Notes: generated by a model from the letters alone, not told the origin. Numbered from the stretch's first letter, positions 53,128-62,685 are shown. The stretch is DNA of 64,000 bases from Frankia sp. RB7 (GCA_030403585.1 JAUEPE010000013.1:1-64000), one strand, 5' to 3'. Program-made: numbers and translations.

Positions 53128-53141
53128 TGGTAGCGCTGTCA
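53128..53141. promoter_or_regulatory. LacI-type operator O1 in the divergent promoter
   Basis: TGGTAGCGCTGTCA is symmetric in the TG, AGCGCT and CA positions. It lies 43 bases upstream of the lacI-type start and 150 bases upstream of the ABC ATPase start. It matches the two sites near 54.26 kb (TGRTARCGYTAYCA-like). Confidence 0.6.
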
Positions 53142-53183
53142 ACGATCCTTTGTTTGCGGGAGTGGCTGTGTTAAGAGCGATAA

Positions 53184-54281
53184 ATGGGTCGAAAGCGCAC
53201 CAAGTCTGGCAAGATTCGGCTGGCGGAAGTCGCCGAACTCGCCGGCGTCAGCCCGATTACCGCCTCCCGTTTCTTCCGCAATCCCGAGGCGCTGTCGGTC
53301 GCCAAGCGGACGCGGGTCGAAAGCGCGGCTCGCGAGCTCGGCTATGTGCCTAACCTTGCGGCACGGGCGCTGGCCTCGCAGCGCACCGAGGTGATCGGTG
53401 TCTTGATTCCGTCACTGACCAACAACGTGTTCTCAGACGTGCTGCGCGGCATCTATGACGCCTCCGAAAGCAGCCGTTACTCGATCCAGTTGTCCAACAC
53501 ACGCTACTCCATTCTCCAGGAGGAGAAGCTGTTGCGCCTGTTTCTGGCGCAGAAGCCGGCGGGACTGATCGTCACAGGCATCGACCAGACCACGGAATCG
53601 CGCGCGATGCTGGAGGCGGCCGACTGCCCGATCGTGCAGATCATGGAGATCGGGCCCAATCCTGTCGACATGATGATCGGCTTTTCCCATTTTGAAGCAG
53701 CGCGGGCGGCGATTGCTCATTTGTTCGCGCAGGGCCACCGCAGGATCGGCTTCGTCGGCGCACGCATGGACCCGCGGGTGCAGCGCCGGCTCGACGGCTA
53801 TGTCGCGGCCATGAAGGACGCCGGCCTGTTCGACCAAAGACTGATCGTGACCACGGCGACGCCGACCTCGGTGACGCTCGGCGGCGCACTTTTCGCCGAC
53901 CTGCTCGCGCGCGAGCCCGGCATCGACTCGGTGTTCTGCGCCAATGACGACCTTGCGCTCGGCGTTCTCTTCGAATGCCGGCGCCGGGACATCGCAATCC
54001 CAGAGCAGATCGCGATCGTCGGCTTCAACGACCTCGAATTCATGGCCTCCTCGGTGCCGACGCTGACGAGCGTGCGGACCAACCGTTATGAGATGGGCAG
54101 CACTGCTGCCGCGATGCTGATCGAGGCGATCGAAGGCAAGCGTCCCGAAGAGCCCGTGCTCGATCTCGGCTTCATGGTGATCGAGCGGCAGAGTTCGCAG
54201 ATGCAGCGGCCGGTAGCCAGCCCACGCGCGCCGGAATGGGCGCCAGCCGTACAAAATGATAGCGTTACCAACGACCCATGA
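53184..54281 (+). CDS. LacI family transcriptional regulator
   Basis: Repressor of 365 residues. Helix-turn-helix with hinge helix is at the N-terminus (RLAEVAELAGVSPITASRFFRNPEALS), followed by ARALASQRTEVIGVLIPSL and a periplasmic-binding-protein-like effector domain with a C-terminal tail beyond the usual 340. It is positioned between the transport operon and the dehydratase genes, each with matching sites, so it likely regulates both. The operator at 54257-54270 lies inside its own 3' end. Confidence 0.93.
   Translation: MGRKRTKSGKIRLAEVAELAGVSPITASRFFRNPEALSVAKRTRVESAARELGYVPNLAARALASQRTEVIGVLIPSLTNNVFSDVLRGIYDASESSRYSIQLSNTRYSILQEEKLLRLFLAQKPAGLIVTGIDQTTESRAMLEAADCPIVQIMEIGPNPVDMMIGFSHFEAARAAIAHLFAQGHRRIGFVGARMDPRVQRRLDGYVAAMKDAGLFDQRLIVTTATPTSVTLGGALFADLLAREPGIDSVFCANDDLALGVLFECRRRDIAIPEQIAIVGFNDLEFMASSVPTLTSVRTNRYEMGSTAAAMLIEAIEGKRPEEPVLDLGFMVIERQSSQMQRPVASPRAPEWAPAVQNDSVTNDP
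54257..54270. promoter_or_regulatory. LacI-type operator O2 upstream of the dehydratase gene
   Basis: TGATAGCGTTACCA matches its own complement at 10 of 14 positions and the symmetric pattern of O1. It lies in the last codons of the lacI gene, 139 bases before the dehydratase start. Confidence 0.6.
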
Positions 54282-54282
54282 T

Positions 54283-54296
54283 TAGTATCGCTACGA
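54283..54296. promoter_or_regulatory. weaker LacI-type site O3
   Basis: TAGTATCGCTACGA retains TA-CG-TA symmetry of O2, with centre 26 bases away. Spacing could allow cooperative binding; sequence is more degenerate. Confidence 0.35.
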
Positions 54297-54408
54297 TGAG
54301 GAAACGTTCGCCAGCAGACGGGTCGTTGTTACATGCTCGCGCTGCCGGGCATCGCACCGATCGGCATCCCGGATGTCGGCCCGCGCGTTTGCATTGAAGG
54401 AGAAACCA

Positions 54409-56238
54409 ATGACAAAAAAGCCAACCAATGGGCATGCGCCCGCCGGTAACGGCACCCGCCGCCACCTTCGCTCGCAGGAATGGTTCAACAACCCGCACAA
54501 TCCGGGGATGACCGCGCTGTATCTGGAGCGCTATTTGAATTTCGGCCTGACCCGCGCCGAGCTGCAGTCCGGCAAGCCGATCATCGGCATTGCGCAAACC
54601 GGCAACGACCTCTCCCCCTGCAACCGGCATCATATCGAGCTGGCCCATCGTGTCCGCGAAGGCATCCGCGAGGCCGGCGGCATTGCGATGGAATTCCCGA
54701 CCCACCCGATCCAGGAAACCGGCAAGCGTCCGACCGCGGCGCTCGACCGAAACCTCGCTTATCTCGGCCTGGTCGAAATCCTCTACGGCTATCCGCTCGA
54801 CGGCGTGGTGCTGACCACCGGCTGCGACAAGACCACGCCCGCCTGCATGATGGCGGCCGCGACCGTCAACCTGCCCGCAATCGTGCTGTCGGGCGGACCG
54901 ATGCTCAATGGCTGGCACAATGGCGAGCGTACCGGCTCCGGCACCATCGTCTGGAAGTCGCGCGAGCGGCTCGCTGCGGGCGAGATCGACTATGAAGAGT
55001 TCATGGAGATCGTGGCGTCCTCGGCGCCCTCGGTCGGCCATTGCAACACCATGGGCACGGCATCAACCATGAACGGGCTTGCCGAAGCGCTCGGCTTCTC
55101 GCTGCCGGGCTGCGCGGCCATCCCCGCCCCCTATCGCGAGCGCGGCCAGATCGCCTACGAGACCGGAAAACGCGCCGTCGAGATGGTCTGGGAAGACCTC
55201 AAGCCGTCGGACATCCTGACCCGCAAGGCGTTCGAGAACTGCATCGTGATCAATTCGGCGATCGGCGGCTCGACCAACGCGCCGATCCACATCAACGCGC
55301 TGGCCCGCCATATCGGCGTGGAGCTGTCGATCGACGACTGGCAGAAATTCGGCCACGACGTACCGCTGCTGGTGAACATGCAGCCAGCCGGCTTCTATCT
55401 CGGCGAGGAATTCCACCGCGCCGGCGGCGTGCCAGCGGTGGTGCGCGAATTGATGAAGCACAAGCGCATCCATGAGGACGCGGTCACGGTGAACGGCCGC
55501 GGCATCGGCGAGAACTGCAAGGATGCGCCCGCGCCCGACAACGACGTGATCCGGGCCTACGACAAACCGCTGGTGAAGGACGCCGGCTTCCTGGTGCTGA
55601 AGGGCAATCTGTTCGATTCCGCGATCATGAAGACCTCTGTGATCTCCAAGGAATTCCGCGACCGTTACCTGAGCAACCCGAAAGACCTCAACGCCTTCGA
55701 GGGCCGCGCCATCGTGTTCGAGGGCCCGGAGGATTATCACGCGCGGATCGACGACGCCTCGCTCGACATCGACGAGCGCTGCGTGCTGTTCATCCGCGGC
55801 ACCGGCCCGATCGGCTACCCCGGCGGCGCCGAGGTCGTGAACATGCAGCCGCCGGCTGCCCTGATCAAACGCGGCATCCACTCCCTGCCCTGCATCGGCG
55901 ACGGCCGCCAGTCCGGCACCTCGGGCTCGCCGTCGATCCTCAATGCCTCGCCGGAAGCGGCCGCCAATGGCGGGCTCGCGATCCTCAAGACCGGCGACAA
56001 GGTGCGCGTCGACCTCAACAAGGGCAGCGCCAACATCCTGATCTCGGACGACGAGGTGAAGAAGCGCCACGCCGAGCTGAAGGCCAGTGGCGGCTTCAAG
56101 CATCCGCCGAATCAGACGCCGTGGCAGGAGATCTATCGCAACACCGTCGGCCAGCAATCGACCGGCGCCTGCATGGAGCTCGCCACGCGCTACCAGAACG
56201 TCGCCGGCACCTTTGGTGTGGCGCGGGATAATCACTAG
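54409..56238 (+). CDS. IlvD/Edd family sugar-acid dehydratase (L-arabinonate/D-xylonate dehydratase-like)
   Basis: Dehydrates a sugar acid to a 2-keto-3-deoxy sugar acid. The 609-residue protein has iron-sulfur cysteines C71 (SPCN), C139 (TTGCDK) and C212 (VGHCN), spacing 68 and 73, the same spacing reported for [2Fe-2S] L-arabinonate dehydratase of Rhizobium (C59/C127/C200). The catalytic serine lies in [24 protein letters not shown] before the ATG is a strong ribosome site. Sequence cannot distinguish arabinonate, galactonate or xylonate. It is regulated with the transporter by the LacI protein (inference). Confidence 0.9.
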   Translation: MTKKPTNGHAPAGNGTRRHLRSQEWFNNPHNPGMTALYLERYLNFGLTRAELQSGKPIIGIAQTGNDLSPCNRHHIELAHRVREGIREAGGIAMEFPTHPIQETGKRPTAALDRNLAYLGLVEILYGYPLDGVVLTTGCDKTTPACMMAAATVNLPAIVLSGGPMLNGWHNGERTGSGTIVWKSRERLAAGEIDYEEFMEIVASSAPSVGHCNTMGTASTMNGLAEALGFSLPGCAAIPAPYRERGQIAYETGKRAVEMVWEDLKPSDILTRKAFENCIVINSAIGGSTNAPIHINALARHIGVELSIDDWQKFGHDVPLLVNMQPAGFYLGEEFHRAGGVPAVVRELMKHKRIHEDAVTVNGRGIGENCKDAPAPDNDVIRAYDKPLVKDAGFLVLKGNLFDSAIMKTSVISKEFRDRYLSNPKDLNAFEGRAIVFEGPEDYHARIDDASLDIDERCVLFIRGTGPIGYPGGAEVVNMQPPAALIKRGIHSLPCIGDGRQSGTSGSPSILNASPEAAANGGLAILKTGDKVRVDLNKGSANILISDDEVKKRHAELKASGGFKHPPNQTPWQEIYRNTVGQQSTGACMELATRYQNVAGTFGVARDNH

Positions 56239-56247
56239 CAACCACAC

Positions 56248-56365
56248 CGTCATTGCGAGCGAAGCGAAGCAATCCAGAGATATGTCCGCGGAGGCAGTCT
56301 GGATTGCTTCGTCGCACCAGCGCAAAATTGCCTTGCAATTTTGTCGCGGGCTCCTCGCAATGACG
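56248..56365. repeat. palindromic repeat (CGTCATTGCGAG family)
   Basis: CGTCATTGCGAG (56248-56259) and complement CTCGCAATGACG (56354-56365) are exact. The inner GAAGCAATCCAG / CTGGATTGCTTCG pair is present, and an extra hairpin GCAAAATTGC-CTT-GCAATTTTG is inserted at 56322-56343. It lies inside the dehydratase-SDR gene cluster. Confidence 0.85.
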
Positions 56366-56401
56366 CGCCGATAGATACATTCAAGGTGAGGAGAAATACA
56401 A

Positions 56402-57133
56402 ATGGCAGACCGCCTCAAGGGTAAGCGCGCCGTCATCACGGCTGCAGCGGCAGGCATCGGGCGCGCATGCGCCCTCGCATTCGCGCGCGAAGGCGCAACC
56501 GTCATCGCGACCGACATCAACGAGGCCGGCATCGCGGGCCTGACCAAGGAAGGCATCGCCGAAGTTGCAAGGCTCGACGTCCGCAACACCGCCGACGTCA
56601 ACGCTTTTGCAAAACGAGTCGGCAAGATCGACATCCTGCTCAACGCCGCCGGCTTCGTGCATCACGGCACCATCCTCGAATGCTCGGAAGAGGATTTTGA
56701 TTTCTCGTTCGACCTCAACGTCAAGTCGATGCACCGGACCATCAGGGCATTCCTGCCCGATATGCTCGCCGGCGGTGGCGGCAGCATCGTCAACATCTCG
56801 TCCTGCGCAGCACTGCGGCCGCCGGCCAACCGTTATGTTTACAGCTCGTCGAAGGCGGCGGTGTCGCTGCTGACCCGTGCCGTCGCGCTCGACTTCATCA
56901 CCAAGGGCATCCGCTGCAACTCGATCTGCCCCGGCACGGTCGAGACCCCCTCGATGCTCGACCGCGCCGCCGCGCAAGGGCCGCAGGGCAAGGAGATGTT
57001 CGTCTCCCGCCAGAAGATGGGCCGGCTCGGCACCGCCGACGAAATCGCCAACATGGCGATCTATCTCGGCAGCGACGAGAGCGCCTTCACCACCGGCGTC
57101 GACCTCGTCGTCGACGGCGGCTACATGCTCTGA
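56402..57133 (+). CDS. SDR family oxidoreductase (2-keto-3-deoxy sugar acid or hydroxyacid dehydrogenase-like)
   Basis: NAD(P)-dependent dehydrogenase of 243 residues. TAAAAGIGRACA is the cofactor loop, NAAGF the structural motif, and YVYSSSKAAVSLL contains Y-x-x-x-K. It resembles BDH2/DHRS6-like enzymes and 2-keto-3-deoxy-L-fuconate dehydrogenases. Together with the dehydratase it could continue a non-phosphorylative branch. GGAGAAATACAA precedes the ATG. Confidence 0.83.
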   Translation: MADRLKGKRAVITAAAAGIGRACALAFAREGATVIATDINEAGIAGLTKEGIAEVARLDVRNTADVNAFAKRVGKIDILLNAAGFVHHGTILECSEEDFDFSFDLNVKSMHRTIRAFLPDMLAGGGGSIVNISSCAALRPPANRYVYSSSKAAVSLLTRAVALDFITKGIRCNSICPGTVETPSMLDRAAAQGPQGKEMFVSRQKMGRLGTADEIANMAIYLGSDESAFTTGVDLVVDGGYML

Positions 57134-57149
57134 CGCCAAAGGCCCCAGC

Positions 57150-57896
57150 ATGAACAAGATTGATCTCAACGGCCGCGTCGCAATCGTCACCGGCGGCGCG
57201 CAGGGTTTTGGCCGCGCCATCACCGAGCGCTTCGTCGCCTCCGGCGCCAAGGTCGCGATCTGGGATTTTGACTCGGCACTGGCCGAGAAGACCGCCAAGG
57301 AAATCGGCGACAACGTCCGGGTCTTCAAGGTCGACGTCACCGACACCGCAGGCGTCGAGCAGGCGCGCGACGCAACGCTCGCCGCCTTCGGCAAGATCGA
57401 CATCCTCGTCAACAATGCCGGCATCGCCGGCGTCAACAAGCCGGTCTGGGAGACCGATCTCGATGAATGGCGCAAGGTGCTGCGCATCAACCTCGACGGC
57501 CCCTTCATCGTCTGCAAGGCGATCGTGCCGACAATGCTCAAGCAGAAATACGGGCGGATCGTGAACATCGCCTCGATCGCCGGCAAGGAAGGCAATCCGA
57601 ATGCCTCGCACTATTCGGCATCCAAGGCCGGCCTGATCGCGCTGACGAAGTCGCTCGGCAAGGAGCTCGCCGCACACGACATTCTCGTCAATGCGGTGAC
57701 GCCGGCGGCGGCGAAGACGGCGATCTTCGACCAGATGACGCAGCAGCATATCGATTTCATGTTGTCGAAAATCCCCAAGGCACGTTTCGTGCTGGTGCAA
57801 GAGCTTGCAGCGATGGCGGCGTGGCTTGCATCCGAAGATTGCGCCTTCTCCACCGGCGCCGTATTCGATATCTCCGGCGGACGCGCAACCTATTGA
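57150..57896 (+). CDS. SDR family oxidoreductase (sugar or polyol dehydrogenase-like)
   Basis: The 248-residue SDR has TGGAQGFGRAITE, VNNAGIAG and HYSASKAG (Y-x-x-x-K). It starts 16 bases after the previous SDR stop. Its likely role is oxidation of the incoming aldose at C1 or of a keto-acid, upstream or downstream of the dehydratase; substrate not known. Last gene of the cluster. Confidence 0.87.
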   Translation: MNKIDLNGRVAIVTGGAQGFGRAITERFVASGAKVAIWDFDSALAEKTAKEIGDNVRVFKVDVTDTAGVEQARDATLAAFGKIDILVNNAGIAGVNKPVWETDLDEWRKVLRINLDGPFIVCKAIVPTMLKQKYGRIVNIASIAGKEGNPNASHYSASKAGLIALTKSLGKELAAHDILVNAVTPAAAKTAIFDQMTQQHIDFMLSKIPKARFVLVQELAAMAAWLASEDCAFSTGAVFDISGGRATY

Positions 57897-57903
57897 GACA
57901 GCC

Positions 57904-58296
57904 ATGATCCGGGAAGGTGGATGCCTGTGCGGCGCGGTGCGGTTCAAGGCGGAGGGCGAGCCGCTGAACGTGCGCATCTGTCATTGCCGCATGTGCCAGA
58001 AGGCGATGGGCTCGCCGTACTTCGCCCGCGCCCAGTTCGACCAGAAAGCGCTGACTGTCGAGGGTGACACCGGCCGCTATGCATCGTCGGAAAACATCGA
58101 CCGCGTGTTCTGCAAGAATTGCGGTACGCGGCTGTTTTCCTGGCGGCGCAACGGCACGTTGGCCGGCGTGGCGCTGACAACCTTCGACGACCGCAATGCC
58201 TTCGCGCCGACCGAGCACATCTGGGTCTCGGAAAAGCTGGCGTGGCTGAAACTCGACGACGGCCTGACGCAATATCCGGGGACGATCCCGGTGTGA
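57904..58296 (+). CDS. GFA family (glutathione-dependent formaldehyde-activating/CENP-V) protein
   Basis: The 130-residue zinc protein has cysteine motifs GGCLCGAVRF, CHCRMCQKAMG and FCKNCGTRLF, the family hallmark of two zinc sites. It may act on glutathione adducts or aldehydes; the family has many uncharacterised members. It starts seven bases after the SDR stop, so it may be in the same transcript, although its function does not obviously fit sugar catabolism. Confidence 0.88.
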   Translation: MIREGGCLCGAVRFKAEGEPLNVRICHCRMCQKAMGSPYFARAQFDQKALTVEGDTGRYASSENIDRVFCKNCGTRLFSWRRNGTLAGVALTTFDDRNAFAPTEHIWVSEKLAWLKLDDGLTQYPGTIPV

Positions 58297-58298
58297 CT

Positions 58299-59198
58299 TC
58301 AGGCTTGGCTTGAAACCGCCTTGGTGCGCCGTCCCGCCGTCGTGGCCAACCAGATCCCGGCGAACACCGCGACGATGCCGGCCGCGAGATTCCAGCGCAA
58401 CGGCTCGTGCAGCAGCCAGGCGCCGACCAGCGAGGCCGTGATCGGATTGACCGTCACCGAGATCGCCACGCGCGTCGGCGTGGTCCGCTCCAGCGCGAAG
58501 GCCCAGAGAAAGAACGTCAGCGCCGCGCCGAAGGCGCCGAGATAGAGCGCGGCCAGCCATTGCGACGCACCGAAATTTGCGACGGGCGCGAAGCTGCCAC
58601 GGAAAAGCGACAGCAGGATCAGGCATGAAGCGCCGGCCGCCATGCTCATGGTCGTGAAGGCGATCGGGCAGGAGCGCCGGATCAGCGGCTTCGACCAAAT
58701 GCCGTACAGCGCCATGCACAGCGCGGCCGCCATCATCAGGAGATCGCCGCGCCAGGCGCCTGATGGCGCCGAGTTCAGGTCCGTGAGCAGCGCAACGGCA
58801 ACGCCGAGTGTTGCCACCACGACGCCGATCGATTTGCGCCAGCTCAGGGCCTCGCTGCCGAGCGCAGCTCCAATCACGAGCGTCAACAGCGGCAGCGTCG
58901 ACAGCGCGAGCGCTCCGCGCGCGGCTGTCGTGAAGATCAGCGATGCGTTGAACAGGATCGGAAACAGCCCGAAGAACAGGATGCCGAGCCCGATCGCAAC
59001 AGCCCAGTCGCCGCGCCCCGGCCAGCGATCGCCACGCAGCCATGTCAGCGGCAGCAGCAGGAGAAAGCCGATCCCGAACCGGAACGAGCCGATCGCCAGC
59101 GGATCGATGCTGGTCACGAGATAGCGCGTGGCGCCGATCGAGGTGCCGCCCAGCGCGCTCGACAGCACCGCAGCCAGAACGCCAAAAATCTCGCCCAC
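58299..59198 (-). CDS. EamA/DMT family transporter
   Basis: Inner-membrane protein of 299 residues with ten helices in two EamA repeats (residues about 10-140 and 150-290). GAALGSEALSWRKSIGVVVATLGV and the RFGIGFLLLLPLTWL segment match metabolite exporters such as RhtA/YdcZ relatives. The substrate is unknown. Convergent with the GFA gene with only two bases between stops; divergent from a LysR gene. Confidence 0.87.
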   Translation of the reverse strand: MGEIFGVLAAVLSSALGGTSIGATRYLVTSIDPLAIGSFRFGIGFLLLLPLTWLRGDRWPGRGDWAVAIGLGILFFGLFPILFNASLIFTTAARGALALSTLPLLTLVIGAALGSEALSWRKSIGVVVATLGVAVALLTDLNSAPSGAWRGDLLMMAAALCMALYGIWSKPLIRRSCPIAFTTMSMAAGASCLILLSLFRGSFAPVANFGASQWLAALYLGAFGAALTFFLWAFALERTTPTRVAISVTVNPITASLVGAWLLHEPLRWNLAAGIVAVFAGIWLATTAGRRTKAVSSQA

Positions 59199-59289
59199 AA
59201 TTCCTCCCGTTCAACGCCCGGACGACCAGCATACGGGCCGTGCGGAAACTGGGAATGGAATTTCCGTCATGCTGGGATAACGTTTCGTG

Positions 59290-60156
59290 ATGACCGCGCC
59301 CGACCTCGATCCCGATCTGCTCAAGGCCTTTCTCGCCGTCGCCGAGCATCGCTCGTTCACGCGCGCGGCGGATCAGCTCAACCGGACCCAGTCTGCCGTG
59401 AGCGTGCAGGTCAGGCGCCTCGAGGAGCGGCTCGGTACAAAACTGTTTCAGCGCAATCGGGCCGGCGTCGTGCTGACCGCCGCGGGCCATGAGCTGCGGG
59501 CCTATGCACAGCGCATCCTTGCGCTCCATGCAGAAGCAGTCGGCGCGTTGCGCGCACGCAAGCCGGAGGGCGTCATCCGCCTCGGCGTGATGGACGATTA
59601 TGGCACGATCGTCACTCCGCCCCTGCTGGCGAGCTTTGCCAGGGAGCATCCGACAATGCGGGTCGAAGTCGAGACCGGGCTGACGGCGACCATGCCGGCC
59701 CGGCTCGGCGAGGCCTATGACCTCGTCATCGCCATGCATCCGCAAGGGCGCGGCGATGGGGAGCTGCTGCGGCGCGAGCAGGCCGTCTGGGCGGCCGCCG
59801 CCTCCTGCCGCGCCACGGCAGAGCACACCCTGCCCGTCGCGCTCTATCCGCCCGGCTGCCTGTTTCGCCAATGGGCTGCCGAGGCACTCGATCGCGCCGG
59901 CCGGCCGTGGCGGCTCGCCTTTGTCAGCCGAACGCTGGCGGCAGTGGAATCGATCGCGGCGGAGGGACTTGCTGTCACCGTGGTCAAGGCCGGCACCCTG
60001 CCGCCCCGCCTGCGCCCTCTCGGCCCACGTGACGGCCTGCCGCCGCTGCCGATGGCCGACATACGCCTCCACCGCGCACGCCACCTGTCGCACCCGGCGG
60101 CATTGCTCGCCGATCATTTGCAGCGTGGCATTTCGGAACCGGCCACCCTATGTTGA
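59290..60156 (+). CDS. LysR family transcriptional regulator
   Basis: The 288-residue regulator has a helix-turn-helix DPDLLKAFLAVAEHRSFTRAADQLNRTQSAVSVQVRRLEE-like region (positions 59311-59430), then ligand domain from about residue 90. It is divergent from the EamA exporter gene, its likely target. GTG at 59287 precedes the ATG at 59290; the ATG is chosen. Confidence 0.87.
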   Translation: MTAPDLDPDLLKAFLAVAEHRSFTRAADQLNRTQSAVSVQVRRLEERLGTKLFQRNRAGVVLTAAGHELRAYAQRILALHAEAVGALRARKPEGVIRLGVMDDYGTIVTPPLLASFAREHPTMRVEVETGLTATMPARLGEAYDLVIAMHPQGRGDGELLRREQAVWAAAASCRATAEHTLPVALYPPGCLFRQWAAEALDRAGRPWRLAFVSRTLAAVESIAAEGLAVTVVKAGTLPPRLRPLGPRDGLPPLPMADIRLHRARHLSHPAALLADHLQRGISEPATLC

Positions 60157-60225
60157 GCTGAAGCGTTGCTGCACCGCCGGTTTGGTCGTCTGCAAGGCGA
60201 CAGGCAAAACCGGGCGAGATGCGAC

Positions 60226-60906
60226 GTGAACATTTCCTACTACGACCTCTCCGTCTGGGTGCTGCCGCTGCTGCTCGCAATCACGTTTCATGAGGCCGCG
60301 CATGGCTTCGTGGCGCACCGTCTCGGCGACAACACGGCTTTCCAGCTTGGCCGCGTCAGCTTCAATCCGCTCCGCCACATCGATCCGTTCGGCACCGTGA
60401 TCCTGCCGGCAATGCTGCTGTTTGCGCATTCGCCGTTCCTGTTCGGCTACGCCAAGCCGGTGCCGGTGAACTTTCGCAACCTCAAAAATCCGAAGCTGGA
60501 TATGGTCTGGGTCGCCCTCGCCGGCCCCGTTACAAACATCCTGCTGGCGCTCGTCGCGGGCCTCGCCCTCCATGGCCTGCCCTGGGTACCCGCCAGCTCG
60601 GCGCAATGGATCTTCGACAACCTCAAGAATGCGCTGCTGATCAACGCCGTGCTGGCCGTCTTCAACATGATGCCGATCCCGCCGCTCGACGGCGGACGGG
60701 TCGCAGTCGGGCTGTTGCCCCGGCCGCTCGCCCTGCCCCTGTCACGACTTGAGCCGTACGGCATGATGATCCTGATCGCACTTCTGATCCTGCTGCCGCT
60801 GGCGGGTTCCCGGTTCGGTCTAAATCTTGATGTTATTTCAGCAATACTGCGAACGTTGACCGGTTATGTGATTCAAGCTGTTCTCTTGCTGACCGGCAAT
60901 GCGTAG
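60226..60906 (+). CDS. site-2 protease family (M50) membrane metalloprotease
   Basis: The 226-residue membrane protein has FHEAAHGFVAHRLGD, an HExxH zinc motif, and NMMPIPPLDGGR, the second metal motif of rhomboid-unrelated site-2 proteases. Several membrane helices follow. GTG start at 60226 gives NISYYDLSVWVLP. Likely intramembrane regulated proteolysis; the target is unknown. Confidence 0.85.
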   Translation: MNISYYDLSVWVLPLLLAITFHEAAHGFVAHRLGDNTAFQLGRVSFNPLRHIDPFGTVILPAMLLFAHSPFLFGYAKPVPVNFRNLKNPKLDMVWVALAGPVTNILLALVAGLALHGLPWVPASSAQWIFDNLKNALLINAVLAVFNMMPIPPLDGGRVAVGLLPRPLALPLSRLEPYGMMILIALLILLPLAGSRFGLNLDVISAILRTLTGYVIQAVLLLTGNA

Positions 60907-60968
60907 TTGATGCCGGTACAGTTTAATCTCCTGCACTTGAACATAGAGCCGAAGGGCTAGAGGCCAAC

Positions 60969-61406
60969 TTGGTCAAAGCTGCCGATATGCTGATCGCGCG
61001 ACGCGCCGACACCCGTGCCCGCGCCGATTTCGCCACCTGGAAGATGATGGCCAAGCTGAATGGGTTGTCGGCGCTGCCTCCGGACGCACAGGGCTTCCTC
61101 GACGGCTACAAGAAGCTCTTGGACCGGATGAGCGAGGGCGACGCGGCCGAGGCCACCATCGCCGAGGTTTACAAATCCTATTATCTGGAGATGGGCGGCA
61201 CCGGGAACCCGCCCGATGTGCGTACGCGGCCGCCTGAGCCCGCGGCGGACAATGTTACCGCCTTCCGGCGCCCGGCCCCCAAACCGAAGAAGGCGGGTAA
61301 CTTCTTCGGATCGACGGCGGGAACCGCAAAACGGCCGTTGCCCGTGGCGCTGATCTTCGCCTGCCTGATCGTGGTCTACGTCTCGATCAAGTTCTACTGG
61401 CGCTGA
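60969..61406 (+). CDS. single-pass membrane protein of unknown function
   Basis: The 145-residue protein has a soluble helical part (about residues 1-85, LADFATWKMMAKLNGLSAL-like), a Pro/Lys-rich linker and a C-terminal membrane helix (about 122-142, LPVALIFACLIVVYVSI). No family recognised. Start is uncertain: TTG at 60969 after AGAGGCCAAC, or ATG at 60987. Distance to the site-2 protease is 62 bases. Confidence 0.6.
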   Translation: MVKAADMLIARRADTRARADFATWKMMAKLNGLSALPPDAQGFLDGYKKLLDRMSEGDAAEATIAEVYKSYYLEMGGTGNPPDVRTRPPEPAADNVTAFRRPAPKPKKAGNFFGSTAGTAKRPLPVALIFACLIVVYVSIKFYWR

Positions 61407-61418
61407 CAGTCACGCCGC

Positions 61419-62210
61419 CTATTTCGACGGCTTCTTGAAATTCACCGGCAGGCTGAAGGCGAACTGATCATCCGTGAGGTCGGCCGGCGGAGCCGGTACG
61501 GGATCCGAGCGGCGCACCATGGATATGGCCTCGCTGTCGAAGGCGGGATCGCCCGAGGATTCGGCCACGTCGACGGACACGACATTGCCGCGACGATTCA
61601 GGACCAGGCTGAGCTTGACCGTCGTGGTCTTGCTCTTGTCCTTGGGATAGCGCTTGTGCAGCTCGAAATAGGCGCTGATGCGCTTGCCCCACTCGGCCGT
61701 CAGCTTGCGAAGGTCCTTGCCGATGCCCTGGTTGGGGGCAGCCGCCTTCTCATCCTCGCGCGCGTCTTCGTTCAACGCTTGCCTTGCCGATTCCTGGGCG
61801 TTCGGCATCTCCTCGACCGCCTGGGTCTCGACCTTGGCCACCTTCGTGGTGTCCTCGACCGGCTTCTTGGAGTCGTTCTCGGTGACGAGGCGGTCCGGGT
61901 CTTCGGCTTCCTGAGGTATTTCCTTCGGAAGATCGGTCTCGTGGACCTCGGCCTGCTGCTGCATCTGCTGCGGCTGGAACTGCGAGGCTTCGCTGTCCGG
62001 TCCCGGCGGCAGATCCGTATCGGGCAGCTTCGGCGAGGTCATCTCGACGGCGTATTCCGCACCATTGGCGCCGAGACCATCGTCGCCGTCGTCGGCGCGC
62101 AAATTGGCAAACGCCAGCGCGGCCCCGCCGAGATGCAGGCCAATCGCGGCAATCGCGGCCAGAATCCAGAGCCGCCGGGATGGTTTCGCCTCGATTAAAG
62201 GGTCGGACAT
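61419..62210 (-). CDS. tonB: TonB family energy transducer
   Basis: Links the ExbB/ExbD proton channel to outer-membrane receptors. The 263-residue protein has an N-terminal membrane anchor (LWILAAIAAIGLHLGGAALAF), a Pro/Gln/Glu-rich spacer, and a TonB C-terminal domain (KRYPKDKSKTTTVKLSLVLNRRGNVVSVDVAESSG region, 61520-61640). Last gene of the four-gene operon. Confidence 0.9.
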   Translation of the reverse strand: MSDPLIEAKPSRRLWILAAIAAIGLHLGGAALAFANLRADDGDDGLGANGAEYAVEMTSPKLPDTDLPPGPDSEASQFQPQQMQQQAEVHETDLPKEIPQEAEDPDRLVTENDSKKPVEDTTKVAKVETQAVEEMPNAQESARQALNEDAREDEKAAAPNQGIGKDLRKLTAEWGKRISAYFELHKRYPKDKSKTTTVKLSLVLNRRGNVVSVDVAESSGDPAFDSEAISMVRRSDPVPAPPADLTDDQFAFSLPVNFKKPSK

Positions 62211-62220
62211 CGCGCTGCCG

Positions 62221-62682
62221 TCAGGGTTGGACCGCTCCCTGCGCCGGCCCAGCCGCCGCAGGAGGTGCTTCGAGCGCCACCAGCTTGATCCGAGAATAGC
62301 CGCCGGACCGCAGGATTTCCATGACGCCCATCAACTCGCCGTAAGGCACCGCCTTGTCGGCGCGCAGGAACACATATTTGTCCTTGCTCATGTCGGAGAT
62401 CCCGTCGAGCGAGCTGACCAGGTCGGTCCGCTTGACCGCGTTTTCGCCGATTGCGAGCGTCAAATCGGGCTTGATGCTGACATAGGTCGGCTTGTCCGGC
62501 TTCTTCTGCGGCGTCGCGCTCGAGGTCGGCAGGTCGATCGGAAGATCGACCGTCGACAGCGGTGCCGCGACCATGAAGATGATCAGCAGCACCAGGATGA
62601 CGTCGATGAACGGCGTGACGTTGATGTCATGCGTTTCCGAGAACTCGTCGTCGTCATCGTTGTCGGTGAGCGAAACAGCCAT
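62221..62682 (-). CDS. exbD: biopolymer transport protein ExbD
   Basis: The 153-residue protein has one N-terminal membrane helix: INVTPFIDVILVLLIIFMVAAP, with the functional Asp in FIDV (near residue 28). A periplasmic domain follows. Ten bases before tonB and three after exbB stop. Confidence 0.93.
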   Translation of the reverse strand: MAVSLTDNDDDDEFSETHDINVTPFIDVILVLLIIFMVAAPLSTVDLPIDLPTSSATPQKKPDKPTYVSIKPDLTLAIGENAVKRTDLVSSLDGISDMSKDKYVFLRADKAVPYGELMGVMEILRSGGYSRIKLVALEAPPAAAGPAQGAVQP

Positions 62683-62685
62683 TGC

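Noticed and set aside
57757-60117. 786-residue minus-strand open frame
   Set aside because: Opposite or out of frame with SDR, GFA, EamA and LysR genes; no recognised domain.
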